Below are positions 22,786-33,989 of a stretch of DNA of 64,000 nucleotides, in pieces (the stretch's first letter is position 1; each line of letters starts with the position of its first letter). The notes under the pieces were generated by a model. It made no database searches. It saw only the letters and a program-made list of their open reading frames with translations, and had not been told where the DNA came from. Origin of the DNA: Nymphaea colorata (lineage: Eukaryota > Streptophyta > Magnoliopsida > Nymphaeales > Nymphaeaceae); assembly GCF_008831285.2 (NCBI RefSeq), contig NC_045144.1:18183716-18247715 (forward strand), written 5' to 3'. The translations under genes were made by a program, and so were the position numbers.

Positions 22786-22865
<80 letters not shown>

Positions 22866-22888
22866 GCACGCACACACACACATACACA
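22785..22888. repeat. (CT)n(TA)n(CA)n compound microsatellite
   Basis: Three-part dinucleotide tract in the 3' flank of the LAX2-like gene. The equivalent place in the X copies at 40600 and 51343 holds only a CT run. Confidence 0.95.
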
Positions 22889-23704
22889 AAGGTTCAATAC
22901 CTTAGCTGGATCACCTAACCCAAGGTTAATGACCATGTCAAATGGCATTCTAATTTGAAGGTTTTAACTCATTAACTGTTGTTGAATAAGCTTGTTCAAT
23001 CAGAGAAAAGTTCCGAGTTAAAGCTTGGTTCTTGCTGATTCAGATGCCGATATTTAGTGCATGGACATGTACATGTATACGAAATCAAGAGAGAGATCTG
23101 CACAATCATCCTGCATATTGTGTTTGCCAATAGTCTGAAAATATTTCCCGATGTATGATGAGATGGTAACCACCAAAGGGCACAAGAACACTTGACAGTT
23201 AAAAAGTGCAGCAGTAAATAGTTCTGCTTCTGAAATATGTAGATAGTTTCCGTTCTTCCAACTGCAACATACGAAGCTTCTGCTTGTTCTATTCCTCAAA
23301 AGCATTTCAAAATGAGTTTCCCAATTGCAGGAGGTTCCTATTAGAATAGGAAAAGTTTTCCCATGGAAATTAACTGCAGTGCAGATGCTATTTTATGGTA
23401 TTGGGCATTGCCAAATCAATGACACTCTGCTAGTTGTTACTTCAAATCGAATGTTCATTTGACAAATCCATCCCCAGCGGTGGTTGGTAACATGAATCAA
23501 GACATTGGTTTGAGAAAGCAAAAAAATCTACCGCCTTATGCATGAAAGTCAAATTCGGCAAAATCGATCTTGAGTAGTTCATATATGTAAGTCGGGCAAA
23601 GCTATCTTGCTCAACTTAGCTCTGATACCATCTTGATGCTAATTAAATATTCCGTTTACTAAAGGAATATGTCATTCCTTGTTCCCTGCCGCGCATCAAA
23701 AGGC

Positions 23705-23706
<2 letters not shown>

Positions 23707-23769
<63 letters not shown>

Positions 23770-23770
23770 T
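23707..23770. repeat. (GA)n microsatellite
   Basis: About 64 bp of GA with one interruption. It falls in the section specific to X copy 1. Confidence 0.95.
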
Positions 23771-26540
23771 TTTGGTTCGTCTTCCTAGTTAACGTTAAAG
23801 GGCAGAATTAGTTTACAATTTTCTCATTTTTTTCACATTTTTTGATGGAATTGGGCTACATGGAACTGATCTAGGATATTCTCTTAGTACATATAGAGCC
23901 TGATCCATGTCATTATAACATATAAACGGGAATTTAAGAATTTACATGAAAGTTTTTTTTTGAAAATTATCTATATTTCTGTCAAAAATAATACCAGCAA
24001 AGCATTGTCCAAGAAGCGAATAACTTCTTTCGATCGTAAGCATTAACCTTGGTAAATGCGTCAATTGCATGGATCTGATTAGCATCATATGTAAACACAT
24101 TAACTAGGCAGCACTCTATTATGTCTCAGAAACCCAAGAATCATTTTCTTATATTTGAGTTAATTTCTTTAAGGCAATCTAATCACCGGAAAAAGTCACC
24201 TAAATATATACGATTTCACATATTTTAGTTTCATGGTTTTTTCAATTTTAATCAGAAACTGTTTGGGATTGATCTCGTCATTAGGAACTGTTTTTCTTGC
24301 ACAAAATACCTCGAAATGAATGGAGCGCAATCAATTTTTTATTATTGTAAACCCATTTTCCTAATCCTAATAAATATGATTATTTAAATCATGGTTAAAG
24401 TAACAAAAAGATGAATCCATCATAAAGCAGAAATATCGGGAATTAAGCTGCTCATAACAATTAGGCAGAAGTGAATTAATCAACTCCAGTGTTTGTGAAG
24501 AGGAAAGCACTGGATGCGAGGTTCCCTAATCTGCCATTAATGGCATTGACGCATCTCTTTCAATCCATAACGTTTTGACAGAAATTTCTCGCTACCAAAC
24601 AATTAGTCTATGCCTTTCCTGTCTCTCTCATTTTAAGTTCTTTAAAGTGTGGAAATTATTGCAAACACAGGGGATATATTTCAGCATTTTCTCTTTCGCT
24701 AATTTGTTGCATGCAGTATTGTGGGTTTTAGTTTCCCCCCTCAAAATTGCCGGTCTGAACTTCTCCTTCATCCATTGGGTAAGTGATAAAGTCACAAGAA
24801 GGATCAAGAATGGACAGGAAGAAAAAGAAATTAACAACCACAAAAACTGAAAATTTCATGACTTCACAAAAGTTGCAGTAGCTGGTGAATAAGTGGAGTA
24901 GAACCAAAGAAGAAAATCGTCAACTGCCATGAATCATGAATGCCTTTACAAAATCATCAAGCAACAAAGGTGATACTCTGAAAGGGGATCCATTTGATTG
25001 GAAACCTACGAAGTTTTGAAGCATACCCTGATAAAAAGAGTTGCAGTTGATTTATGTTTTGACAAAAGAAGCAAGTCCCAGAACATTCTCCTGCAAAATT
25101 AGGAGTTGTGGTAAAAAATTATCATGGTGAGACCCAAAATGAAAACTCTAGCATCTCCACATTCTACAGACATTCAATCAAGTGATATAATATAACATTT
25201 GTTTACATTATTTTAGTTAGTTTCCCTCTTCAGGAAAACTATCAAGTGATCCAGCATATTGAAGTATGACCTTGGGAAGAAGCAGACTGTATATTCCTGG
25301 ACGACAGGTTTTTTGAATGACAAAATCAATATCCTCTGCAAAAACTAGAATTGGAGACCATGGCCATGACGTAGAGGAATCATTTGTCATGACAATAAAT
25401 TCTGCGGCCTACCAAGTTCAGTCTAACATAACACTTTGGCTGCCTTCATCTTGTAGTCTTAAGTCTTAACCTTCTTCTGGGACAGAAAAAATTTGTCATT
25501 CAAATAAAGGATGAATTCATTGAAGGCAGCGCAGACATATAAATTTTACTCGAATTATTTTAACCAACCATGGGAGCATCTTCTAAGGGTGCATATTTTT
25601 GAACCCCAGCAGTATTGCTCCTTTCTAGAACCTACCGAAGTTTTCTCTCGAGGGTCATGATGACTCTTCTTTGTTATTATGTCCGTAGCAAGAAGCATTA
25701 AACAGGCACATACAAATCTGATCAAGTACTGTAAAAGAAATGCGTTATACAGTATTGAAATCGCATCTGAAGCGCAGTAACTAACATTAAAGTGTCAAAA
25801 GATATGAGTCGACATGTATATTAACATTAAATTTTACAGACAGACATGGAACATGTTCTATATCAGTATATATAAAGCAAAAAGGAGTACAACAGTACCA
25901 AAAAATACTTAGCATAAGCACATAAACAGTAAAACAAACAAAGAAAGAGGAGTAGAAGGAAGAAGACGATGATTATGACAGTGATGACCATGGAAGGAAG
26001 AAGGGGTAGAAAAGTAAAAAAGAAAGGACAAGTAGAAGAAGAAGAAGAAAAGTGATGGAGGAAACCTTTCTCAGTTCCTTTGGTGCTCAGCCTGGATGGC
26101 CCTTTTAGTACTGCAGCCTTTCAAAAAAGGGGGCCGCTGAGGGCCTAGGCATGCATCCCTTTTTTTTTTGTCTTGGTGGAGAAATTTAGAAATCTAAACT
26201 GAATTTTCTTTTACATTGAAGAAAACACTTACTCTTCAGTGATGTCAGTCCTGTTCATCAAAGAAAATGTGTAAAAAATTTGGAGGTTGTGCTATAGGCC
26301 ATCTACAGAGAGAAAGAAAGTCAGCGTTAGGTAACGCAGAGACTCCTTGATATGCCGTAGAAAAACGCGAAAGGTTAGGATAAAATCCCGTGATAGCAGA
26401 GGAATTGAATGCCATTTCTTCACTGTGGTTGTCGTCGTCACGAGAGTGAGGGAGAGAGAAATGAAGAGAATCGGAGACGGGTATGAATCTGAGAAGAAGA
26501 GGAGGGCCCGGCGGAATGGAGGGAGAAAAAAGAGTGCGAA

Positions 26541-28470
26541 CGGCTCTTTCAGTGACCAGTAACTCCAAATTAGTGGCCATGCATCTTTCACATCCTATAA
26601 GCAAATCTGGCTATGATCCAAGTGAAGCTCATGTTTGCAAGTTAAACCTGCTAACCCTTGCCTTATTTGGTGACAGATCGGCCATAGGCCACCTACCAAA
26701 TTCAGTATATGCTGGTAGGATCACCATTGGTTAGTGCATGAGAAATTTGAGACAAGCCTTTTTTTTCTTTTTTCTTTTTTTTTTTTAAAATGAAAGACCG
26801 GTAGGGCAAGAGCCCCCACATTTATTTGTATAATAAAAATTAAGAAGGGAAGGAGATAACAACCCGGTAAACAGCTAAGGAACCTGTAGATAAGGCTAGA
26901 GAGAGACCTTAAGATCCCCAGTAGAGGCTTCAGGTATTCATTAGTGACATCATCACAACAAGCTCAAAAAAGAAAATAGTCTCTTTGTTAGATTGGCTCT
27001 TGGAAAGGTATGAGAAAGAAGAATTTTAATGAGTGTGAAACAGTTGCCAATCTATATGCATGTCCCTAATTAAAGACCTCCCAACGTCATTTTTTAGCAG
27101 TGATAAGTGATAACTAGGTCTCCAAAGTCATTCTGAGTGAAAGCTTAAATTCCATTAAGACACAATTTCAAGCAACACGATTTCAACATCTCTATTAGAT
27201 GCTATCTATTCACCGAACGTAAAATACGTAGTAAGTGTTGGATAATGGGCCCACTCTCAATTCTGAGTTTGACTGCAAACATTTCTCAAAAAAAAGATTT
27301 TTATTAAAAAACTTGAGATTTACATTACGTGTTTCTCGAAAATCTATCACGGGCTGTAACCGTGTGCTGGGCATGCAAAAAAACCTATGAGGCTAGTTAT
27401 TTAAGCCCATCACTACTTAATCGAGGGTTTGGATAAGTAATAACAACTCACGCATGTACGATAGTCTCTTCAAAAAGGAGGCAATACCGTATAAGCAGTA
27501 TAAGCTCATGTTTATGGATCTACTCTAATATTATATCTAAGCCAAATGCTTGTAGATTAAAAAATATCCATCAAATTAGCAAGATATTTTTTGACACCTT
27601 TCTTTACTAGAATACCAAATATCTCTTTCAAAATTATATAAGAAGATAGTACTACCATCATTAAATGCCTTATTTCTCCACTCCCAAATTTTCCATTGAA
27701 TGAGATTGAAGGTTAGAACTCAAAATTTAGGCATATATTTCTAAATGAACCTCCAACCATCCCACCAAATAATATCTTCTTTAAAGAAAGAAAATATATA
27801 TAATCATTTTTTTTACCAAACAAGAAAAAAATAAATTTCCAATTTTTGATTGCATAGCCACACTTGCTGAATAGGAGAGCATGGTCTTCATTCTCCCTCT
27901 TACAAACAAGACATTTGAAAGCCAGGCTCGATCGTAAACCGTCCAACATTCTAGAATCTGTGATAACACAGCCTTGACAAGCTAGATAAGAATGTCATGG
28001 ATCTCCTCTCCAGGTTTAATCTTTGCAATGTGCATAATTTCTGGGTAAACCAACCCAGAAGAAACATCCGGGCAGTCAAAGATGCCCCAAACAAAGGAAC
28101 ATTATGGTGAAAAACATTATGCTCAACCTGATTTTTGTTATGTATCATATATAAAATCGACATAGATATTTGTTATCAAAGACACCAAATTCTTTCATAA
28201 AACAATGCTATCCGCAAGCTCCATTGCTTTCATTCAGACGCAACTCACCACGGAGGCTGACTGACATGCAAGTTCTTAACAAGCCCGTTCCAACAACTCC
28301 CTGCTACTTTTGGTTGTAGACGGAGGAGGCATTTTTAGGAACTACCCACCTTTCAAATTCGATCGACTTTTTCAGTTCGGGTTTTCTCAATTTCATAAAT
28401 CATCTTTTTGAGTTGATGGGTATGCGATATCTGCAAGCATATTTATTCAGGAAGTGGAGAACTCCCCTTC
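26541..28470. repeat. Left inverted arm, copy 1
   Basis: Full-length left arm ending just 5' of the DUF761 reading frame. It contains a segment of about 190 bp (26541-26750) followed by a minus-strand LINE 3' end. Same-orientation copies are at 33003, 42826 and 56269; inverted copies end at 36850, 47640 and 60935. Confidence 0.75.
26757..28250 (-). mobile_element. 5'-truncated LINE, reverse-transcriptase zinc-binding remnant
   Basis: The minus-strand frame at 27713-27949 contains C-x2-C-x6-H-x6-C (CLVCKRENEDHALLFSKC) and then W, the zf-RVT signature found near the end of plant non-LTR ORF2. Just upstream, 27951-28163 reads ARMFLLGWFTQKLCTLQRLN, the preceding helical part of that domain. Reading on, the element ends in an A-rich tail seen as the T-rich run 26759-26786. 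Frames are interrupted, so it is a dead fragment. No RT core is present. Confidence 0.65.
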
Positions 28471-28524
28471 TCAGAGCCGCACACGTCGCATGGGGAGACT
28501 CTACCAGAGAATAAGGAGGAGGAG

Positions 28525-29072
28525 ATGAAAATGGAGATAAACTCTGATACTAGAGCGAAGCGTCTGCAGAACGTCCTCCGCGTAGCCTTTTCGATGGTGA
28601 AGAAAGGCTTCACGCCCAAGCGCAAGCTCGCCATGGTGATGCAGAGAGGCAAGAAGCTTGGCAGATCCTTCCGTCGCATTTTCTTCCCCCACCGCTTCCA
28701 AGGCTTCCGATCGCAGGCGTACGAGTTTTCCTGCAGCAACAGCTCCGGCTCCCCCTTATTCCACGCCGGCACCATCTCGGCCGCCAAGATGAAGCTGCAT
28801 TACTGCTTCCATTCGCCCCCCCCCCCCCCTACAGCAACCCTCCTCAGGCGGACGACTCCGACGACCATGTCATCATCAACGAGCCCCAGTTGGAGGTGTC
28901 CGCTCCCAACCTCTCCAATATCGACCTTGCCGACGGTGACAAGATCAGCCCCTCCATCTCGCTGCTTCCATCAGAGGACGACGACGAGGAGCATATTGCC
29001 GCGGTGGACGAGAAAGTCGAGGAATTTATAGCTCGATTCTTCGAGCAGCTGACGTCACACGGGCGCCGGTAG
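28525..29072 (+). pseudogene. DUF761-family gene copy 1, frameshifted
   Basis: Starts with the MKMEINSDTRAKRLQNVLRV leader of copy 2 and keeps KGFTPKRKLAMV, RGKKLGRSFRRIFFPH and YEFSCSNSSGSP. At 28816-28829 a run of 14 C replaces the copy 2 sequence, a net gain of 8 nt, and shifts the frame. The shifted frame stops at 29029-29031. The ancestral frame resumes and still encodes VDEKVEEFIARFFEQL with a stop at 29070-29072, so only this region is broken. The family (DUF761; avr9/Cf-9 rapidly elicited protein 146-like, cotton fibre expressed) has no firmly established biochemical function. The poly-C could also be a sequencing error. Confidence 0.75.
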
Positions 29073-29639
29073 AACATGCAGTGTTAGTGGAGCATGGGAA
29101 AAATAGGGGCGTTAATTCCTTATTTATGAACTATGGGTGTTGAGGTGGCAATGAAAAGGGTGGCCGTTATGGGCGTCCGGAATGTCTAATGGTTTCTGCT
29201 ATGTGACCTGACAACAGGAGAGCGTCTCATGGTTTCCCTATCAATGGTGATATAATATCATAATTGAGACATGGTTTCAGGAGCAAGGTGATAACCAAAT
29301 AATGAGCCATGGTTATCTTAGCAGTGGTGATATAATAATCGAATGATGAGTTTGTTTCTAGTGATGTCTTCATTTTCATCATCTTCCCATATTTTCATTC
29401 GCTCATATTCTCCTCTTACTTCTGTGGCTCATATTCTCCTTTTACTTCTGGTAAACCAAAAAATCCGCCGCCCAACAAAGATCAACAGCATGGTACATGG
29501 TATGCTTTCAAATCTTTGGAATGGTGCCATCTTCTCCTCTACTTATGGTAAAAGAGAAAACCCACCGCACCGCCCAATTGAAAGTAACAGCTTCATGCAA
29601 TCTATTTCTATTTCTTCTTATGGTACAGCTTCCTTTCCA

Positions 29640-30470
29640 TCATTGGAATGCTGCCCTCATACTTTAACTTCATTATTGATGGCTCGACCCGCCGCGAAGA
29701 GGGAGACGAGAGACGGGATGGGGGAGCCGAGCGGAGAGGGCGGAGAGGGAGAGGAAACCAGAGAGGGAGAGGGAGAGGGGGAGCGGGCGGGGCTGCGACA
29801 CCCTGGCTCGCACTCTAGAAGGCCTCGCCGGCGTTCCTCCGACGACCTGACTGTGGTTCCCTCTCCAGATCCTCGAAGCTGATCCTTCCGGCGGCTGTAG
29901 CAGCAGTTGGAGTGAGTAGAAGCAAAGTGGAGAGTCTCAGCCACAGCCATTTCTCCGGGAGCCCGTCCCTGCTTTGTAGTCGTGGATGCCGGGAAGGGAG
30001 TTCGCGGCGCCTCGACGAGACGCCGACGGTGTGGGAGCGGCAATATTAGTAGGCCTGGGTGAAACATCAAAGTAAGTTGGTGACAAAAATCTGAGTAGAA
30101 GCAACTGGACTTAATCTTCACTCTATTCTAATAAGGCAAAGTTGAATTTCATTTGGGGTGTTTTGGTGCAACTTTTTTTCTTTCCACCTGACAAAGGACA
30201 TGTGGTGGTTGGTGCAAAGAAAAGTAGGGGTGCCTTCCTACCAAAATGAAACGACAATGTTCCAAGTTTCACCCACAATATTTTCAAGACAGAATGTCCG
30301 CACCCTTATCAAACACGTTACTCAGTGCTAGTAAATCAAGCTGAGCCTGAGTTGGGCCTAGACTTGTCCTGGCCGTGTGAAGCCCTGGATTGTTAGTGCT
30401 TGCTAAACCAGAACATCCCCATGTTCGCCCTTAATCAGAGACTTGTTGAGGAATTGGTACATAACTGCCT
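29640..30470. other. Copy-1-specific insertion or replacement, GC-rich in part
   Basis: Replaces the right arm found in copies 2-4. The portion 29,680-30,050 is GC-rich with GAGAGGGAGAGG-type runs, and a minus-strand ORF (29657-30121) is open but dominated by Ser/Pro/Arg low complexity. No family is recognised; it could be a captured gene fragment. Confidence 0.4.
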
Positions 30471-31551
30471 TGTTCCTTTGTTCACACAAGTGAGGACGAA
30501 GCACCCGCAAAAACCTGCAAAAGTAATGTGACACTTTCCTCTAATTTCAACACCTCAAAAGCTGTTTATGTTATGTAAAACAGCTTCACACATATCATGA
30601 CATCATGTAAGCCACATTAAAGATGAACATTTAAAAAAAAAGCATTCCATAAGAATCCTAGTCATTTTACAAAGGAAACTACAATATCACATTCAAATGA
30701 CCATCAGTTGCATGCATCAGACATTCAATGTACAATAAAAACTATATGCAACAAACAACATACAGGTTTCTATTAGAAATTGTTAAACGATAAAAATCTT
30801 ATATCACCCAATGTTTTAACATATATAAAATAAACTAATTGTGTCTGTGCCACTTGTTCCTTCACAACTTAATGGTAATTTGATAGAAACCATAACAGCC
30901 TCTTGTTTCCTTGCCACTGCACTTTCATTGGCAGCTGAGGCCGTTGAAGTTGTTTTTTTTTTTGAAAAAAAAAATAGCCTTCGACACCCTTGAATACTGT
31001 TAAAAAAACATAAAAAAAAATAATCAGAAGTAATAAACTTTAACATGGTTTTACACCACGGAAGGCCGCTATCAGCCTGAATAAGCATCAATAGTTTGAG
31101 GTTTGATATTTATACTCTTTCTTTACAATAATCTCTAGAAATTTCTCTCAATTTTTTTTGCAACTCTAGGGCAGCATTATTATTATTTTTGTTGGCGTCT
31201 TTACCTTCATAGATACCATTTCCATATGGGTCATAATATTATCTTTAATAATAATAGCCTTCTTTTTGTTGGGAAGTTCCTGTTTAATAATATTAGATAC
31301 AATGCACAACGCTTTCCATTTTCATCTTCCTCAATCTTTAAGTTGTATTTGAAAACTCCAAGAGATCTTTGAATTGAATTTTTCTTTTTGCAACATCAGG
31401 TTGATGACCCTATTTGTTGATAACAATATAATCGTTATTACTTTTATTACCTCCATCGATACCATTCCCATATAGGTCATGTTGAAAATTATATTTGATA
31501 ACATTAAATGCTTTGCATAATGATTTCTTATTTTATTATCTCATACATGCA

Positions 31552-31562
31552 CACACACACAC

Positions 31563-31651
<89 letters not shown>
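31552..31651. repeat. (CA)n(TA)n microsatellite
   Basis: About 100 bp. The same place in copy 2 holds only about 15 bp of TA (38,020) and in copy 4 about 45 bp (62064-62109). Confidence 0.9.
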
Positions 31652-31654
<3 letters not shown>

Positions 31655-31661
31655 GAGTTCA

Positions 31662-31807
31662 ATGTTGCTATGTGCTAAATGTTGCCTGATGACTAAAATT
31701 TTTAAAATTATGACTAAAAAATAGTCACTAAATTAGTTTTTAGCCACAGTTAGCTTTACTGAGTATTTATGATTATTTTAGCAACTATCTTGCACATAGT
31801 AGCATTT
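31662..31807. mobile_element. MITE-like segment, copy 1
   Basis: About 145 bp. GCTATGTGCTAAATG near the left end and its imperfect inverse (CACATAGTAGCATT) at the right suggest terminal inverted repeats; the interior is AT-rich. Homologues are at 38041-38185, 48758-48903 and 62109-62240. No target duplication is identifiable. Confidence 0.4.
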
Positions 31808-33002
31808 ACACACACAAACACATGCATATTGGAAGTAAAGGTTTTCCAATAGATAAGGAACTAGTTCTCCAAGGCAACCAACATCGTTGGCTTAATCAAT
31901 TTCCAATATGATAAGGAGCCAACCCATTCTCAGATTGGTTACACACACACATACAGACACACACACATATATATATATATAATCCTTCAGCCTCTCACAA
32001 CGTATCGCTTGATGCAAGGTGGTTGGAGATTTTTATACAATCTGACCATACGGATATGAACTTAGACGTGAGTTGATCAGGAACATGTATAATGTTAGCG
32101 ATTTTTTAACTTTCATAATGTTTTTTATAATTAAAAAAAAAACAGCTCTTTTTAATCTGAAAATTCTGATAGCTGAAAAATAAAGTTTTGTTACAACAAT
32201 AACTTGAATTTAAAACATGTTGACATTGAATTATTGCTTAACAATATTTTAGGATACTCACATTTTGTTTATAATATTTTTTAACATAAAATTAAGAGGG
32301 CAGGTTTTTCTTACTTACCTTAGTTATCCGATATATATTCACTACTCAAGAGTCTGAGCTCGACCCAGATCATATCCATCTGAAAACTGTTTTCACAATC
32401 CGAATCCGGTGTCGTCAATCCAATATTTGAATTCACATCTGAATCCAAATCAGAATTTTAAACCAAATATAACTGACTTTTCTTTGGATATATGATATTT
32501 ATTTATAGCTAAATCAGTTCAAATAGCAATATATATGTAGATCCAAATCTGAATTCAATCAGATGCTGTTTCTTAAATCTGAAAATCTGATTTCTTAATC
32601 AGATATTAAAACTTTTTCCACGTCTGACTTTTTTTTTTTTTATACAGTTCAGCCAACTATTTTATCCAAATTATATATACTGACATCCCTAAATTCCTCA
32701 TTACTAAATGTGATTTCAAACTAGAAGAAAAAGAACAAAATGTTTGAATCCAAATCATAATCTGATAATAGAACGTAATTAAGCAAGATAGGGTATCCGG
32801 TTTACTTGAATCCATACAGTATCCAACCCTTTGGCAACCGTTGTTTTCTACGTGCGCCAAATGAGTGAAAATAAAATTCCATAAACAATAAGCGGCTCGC
32901 CAGCTAAGTCGGTTCTTAGGTCCAGACCGCATTCATATAGATTTTTCTTAGCAAAATTTCTTGTCTGGAGCCTCTCTCCCTCTCTCTTTGCTTGTCATAT
33001 GA

Positions 33003-33930
33003 ATAGCTCTTTCAGTGACCAGTAACTCCAAATTAGTGGCCATGCATCTTTCACATCCTATAAGCAAATCTGGCTATGATCCAAGTGAAGCTCATGTTTG
33101 CAAGTTAAACCTGCTAACCCTTGCCTTATTTGGTGACAGATCGGCCATAGGCCACCTACCAAATTCAGTATATGCTGGCAGGATCACCATTGGTTAGTGC
33201 ATGAGAAATTTGTGACAAGTCTTCTTTTTTAATTTTTTTCAATGAAAGACAGGTAGGGCAAGCACCCGCACATTTATTTGTATAATAAAAATTAAGAAGG
33301 GAAGGGGATAACAACTCGGTAAACAGCTAAGGAACCTGTAGATAAGGCTAGAAAGAGATCTTCAGATCCCCAGTAGGCAGTAGAGGCTTCAGGTCTTCAT
33401 TAGTGGCATCATCACAACAAGCTCAAAAAAGAAAATAGTCTCCTTATAAGATTGGCTCTTGGAAAGGTACAAGTGAGAAAGAAGAATTTTAATGAGTGTG
33501 AAACAGTTGCCAATCTCTATGCATGTCACCCTAATTAAAGATGCCCCAAACAGAGGAACATTATGGTGAAAAACATTTTGCTCAACCTGATTTTTGTTAT
33601 GTATCATATATAAAATCGACATAGATATTTCTAATCAAAGACACCAAATTCTTTCATACCATTGTTTTACCTTGCTATCCGCAAGCTCCATTGCTTCATT
33701 CAGACGCAACTCACCACGGAGGCTGAGTGACATGCAAGTTCTTAACAGCCCCGTTCCAACAACTCCCTACTACTTTTGGTTGTAGACGAAGGAGGCACTT
33801 TTAGTAACTACCCACCTTTCAAATTCGATCGACTTTTTCATTTCTGGTTTTCTCAATTTCATAAATCATCTTTTTGAGTTGATGGGTATGCGATATTTGC
33901 AAGTATATATATTCAGGAAGTGGAGAACTC
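33003..33930. repeat. Left inverted arm, copy 2, internally deleted
   Basis: Same orientation as 26541-28470, but about 1.0 kb is missing at about 33537 (27,075-28,080 of copy 1), with the short word AAAGA at the join. The zf-RVT part of the LINE is lost. Confidence 0.75.
33904..33913 (+). promoter_or_regulatory. Candidate TATA box of DUF761 copy 2
   Basis: TATATATATT lies 77 bp before the proposed ATG, compatible with a leader of about 45-50 nt. Copies 3 and 4 have the same word; copy 1 has CATATTTATT. It lies within the inner end of the left inverted arm. Confidence 0.3.
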
Positions 33931-33989
33931 CCCTTCTCAGAGCGCACACCTCGCAGGGGGAGACTCTACCAGAGAATAAGGAGGAGGAG

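Larger units (their letters stand above)
22518..26085. repeat. Array X segment, copy 1 (LAX2-like 3' flank)
   Basis: Homologous to 40546-42323 and 51291-55768. Shared blocks include the start (GTAGCTTCTTCTGATCCCACCC-type words), a stretch at 23,040-23,690, and 24,485-26,085, which matches 54,130-55,768. The section 23,700-24,480, including a GA run at 23707-23770, appears specific to this copy. A minus-strand frame at 23054-23305 is partly kept in all three copies (FVC.SWKNGNYLHIS) but matches no family I know. Confidence 0.75.
26085..32990. repeat. Array Y segment, copy 1
   Basis: Homologous to the three later Y copies. It contains a left inverted arm (26541-28470) and a DUF761 pseudogene. 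It lacks the right arm and has instead about 830 bp of copy-specific sequence (about 29,640-30,470). It also lacks a block of about 800 bp present in copies 2-4 (39,141-39,944 in copy 2). It ends in a TA tract and a MITE-like segment. Confidence 0.75.

Noticed and set aside
23701-23770. Regular repeat spacing that might suggest a CRISPR-like array
   Set aside because: It is a simple GA run without spacers, in a plant nuclear context.
26245-26734. Plus- and minus-strand ORFs in the 190-bp arm segment (TSNSKLVAMHLSHP and relatives)
   Set aside because: Recurs at each arm, but inverted copies do not keep the frame; treated as repeat DNA.
29657-30121. 154-codon minus-strand ORF
   Set aside because: Mostly Ser/Pro/Arg low complexity from GAGAGGGA-type runs; no family resemblance and no counterpart in the other copies.
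33879-33989. Upstream in-frame extension of DUF761 copy 2
   Set aside because: The frame is open by chance through the arm and TATA-like region. The other copies do not support a conserved protein there, whereas MKMEINSD is conserved in all.
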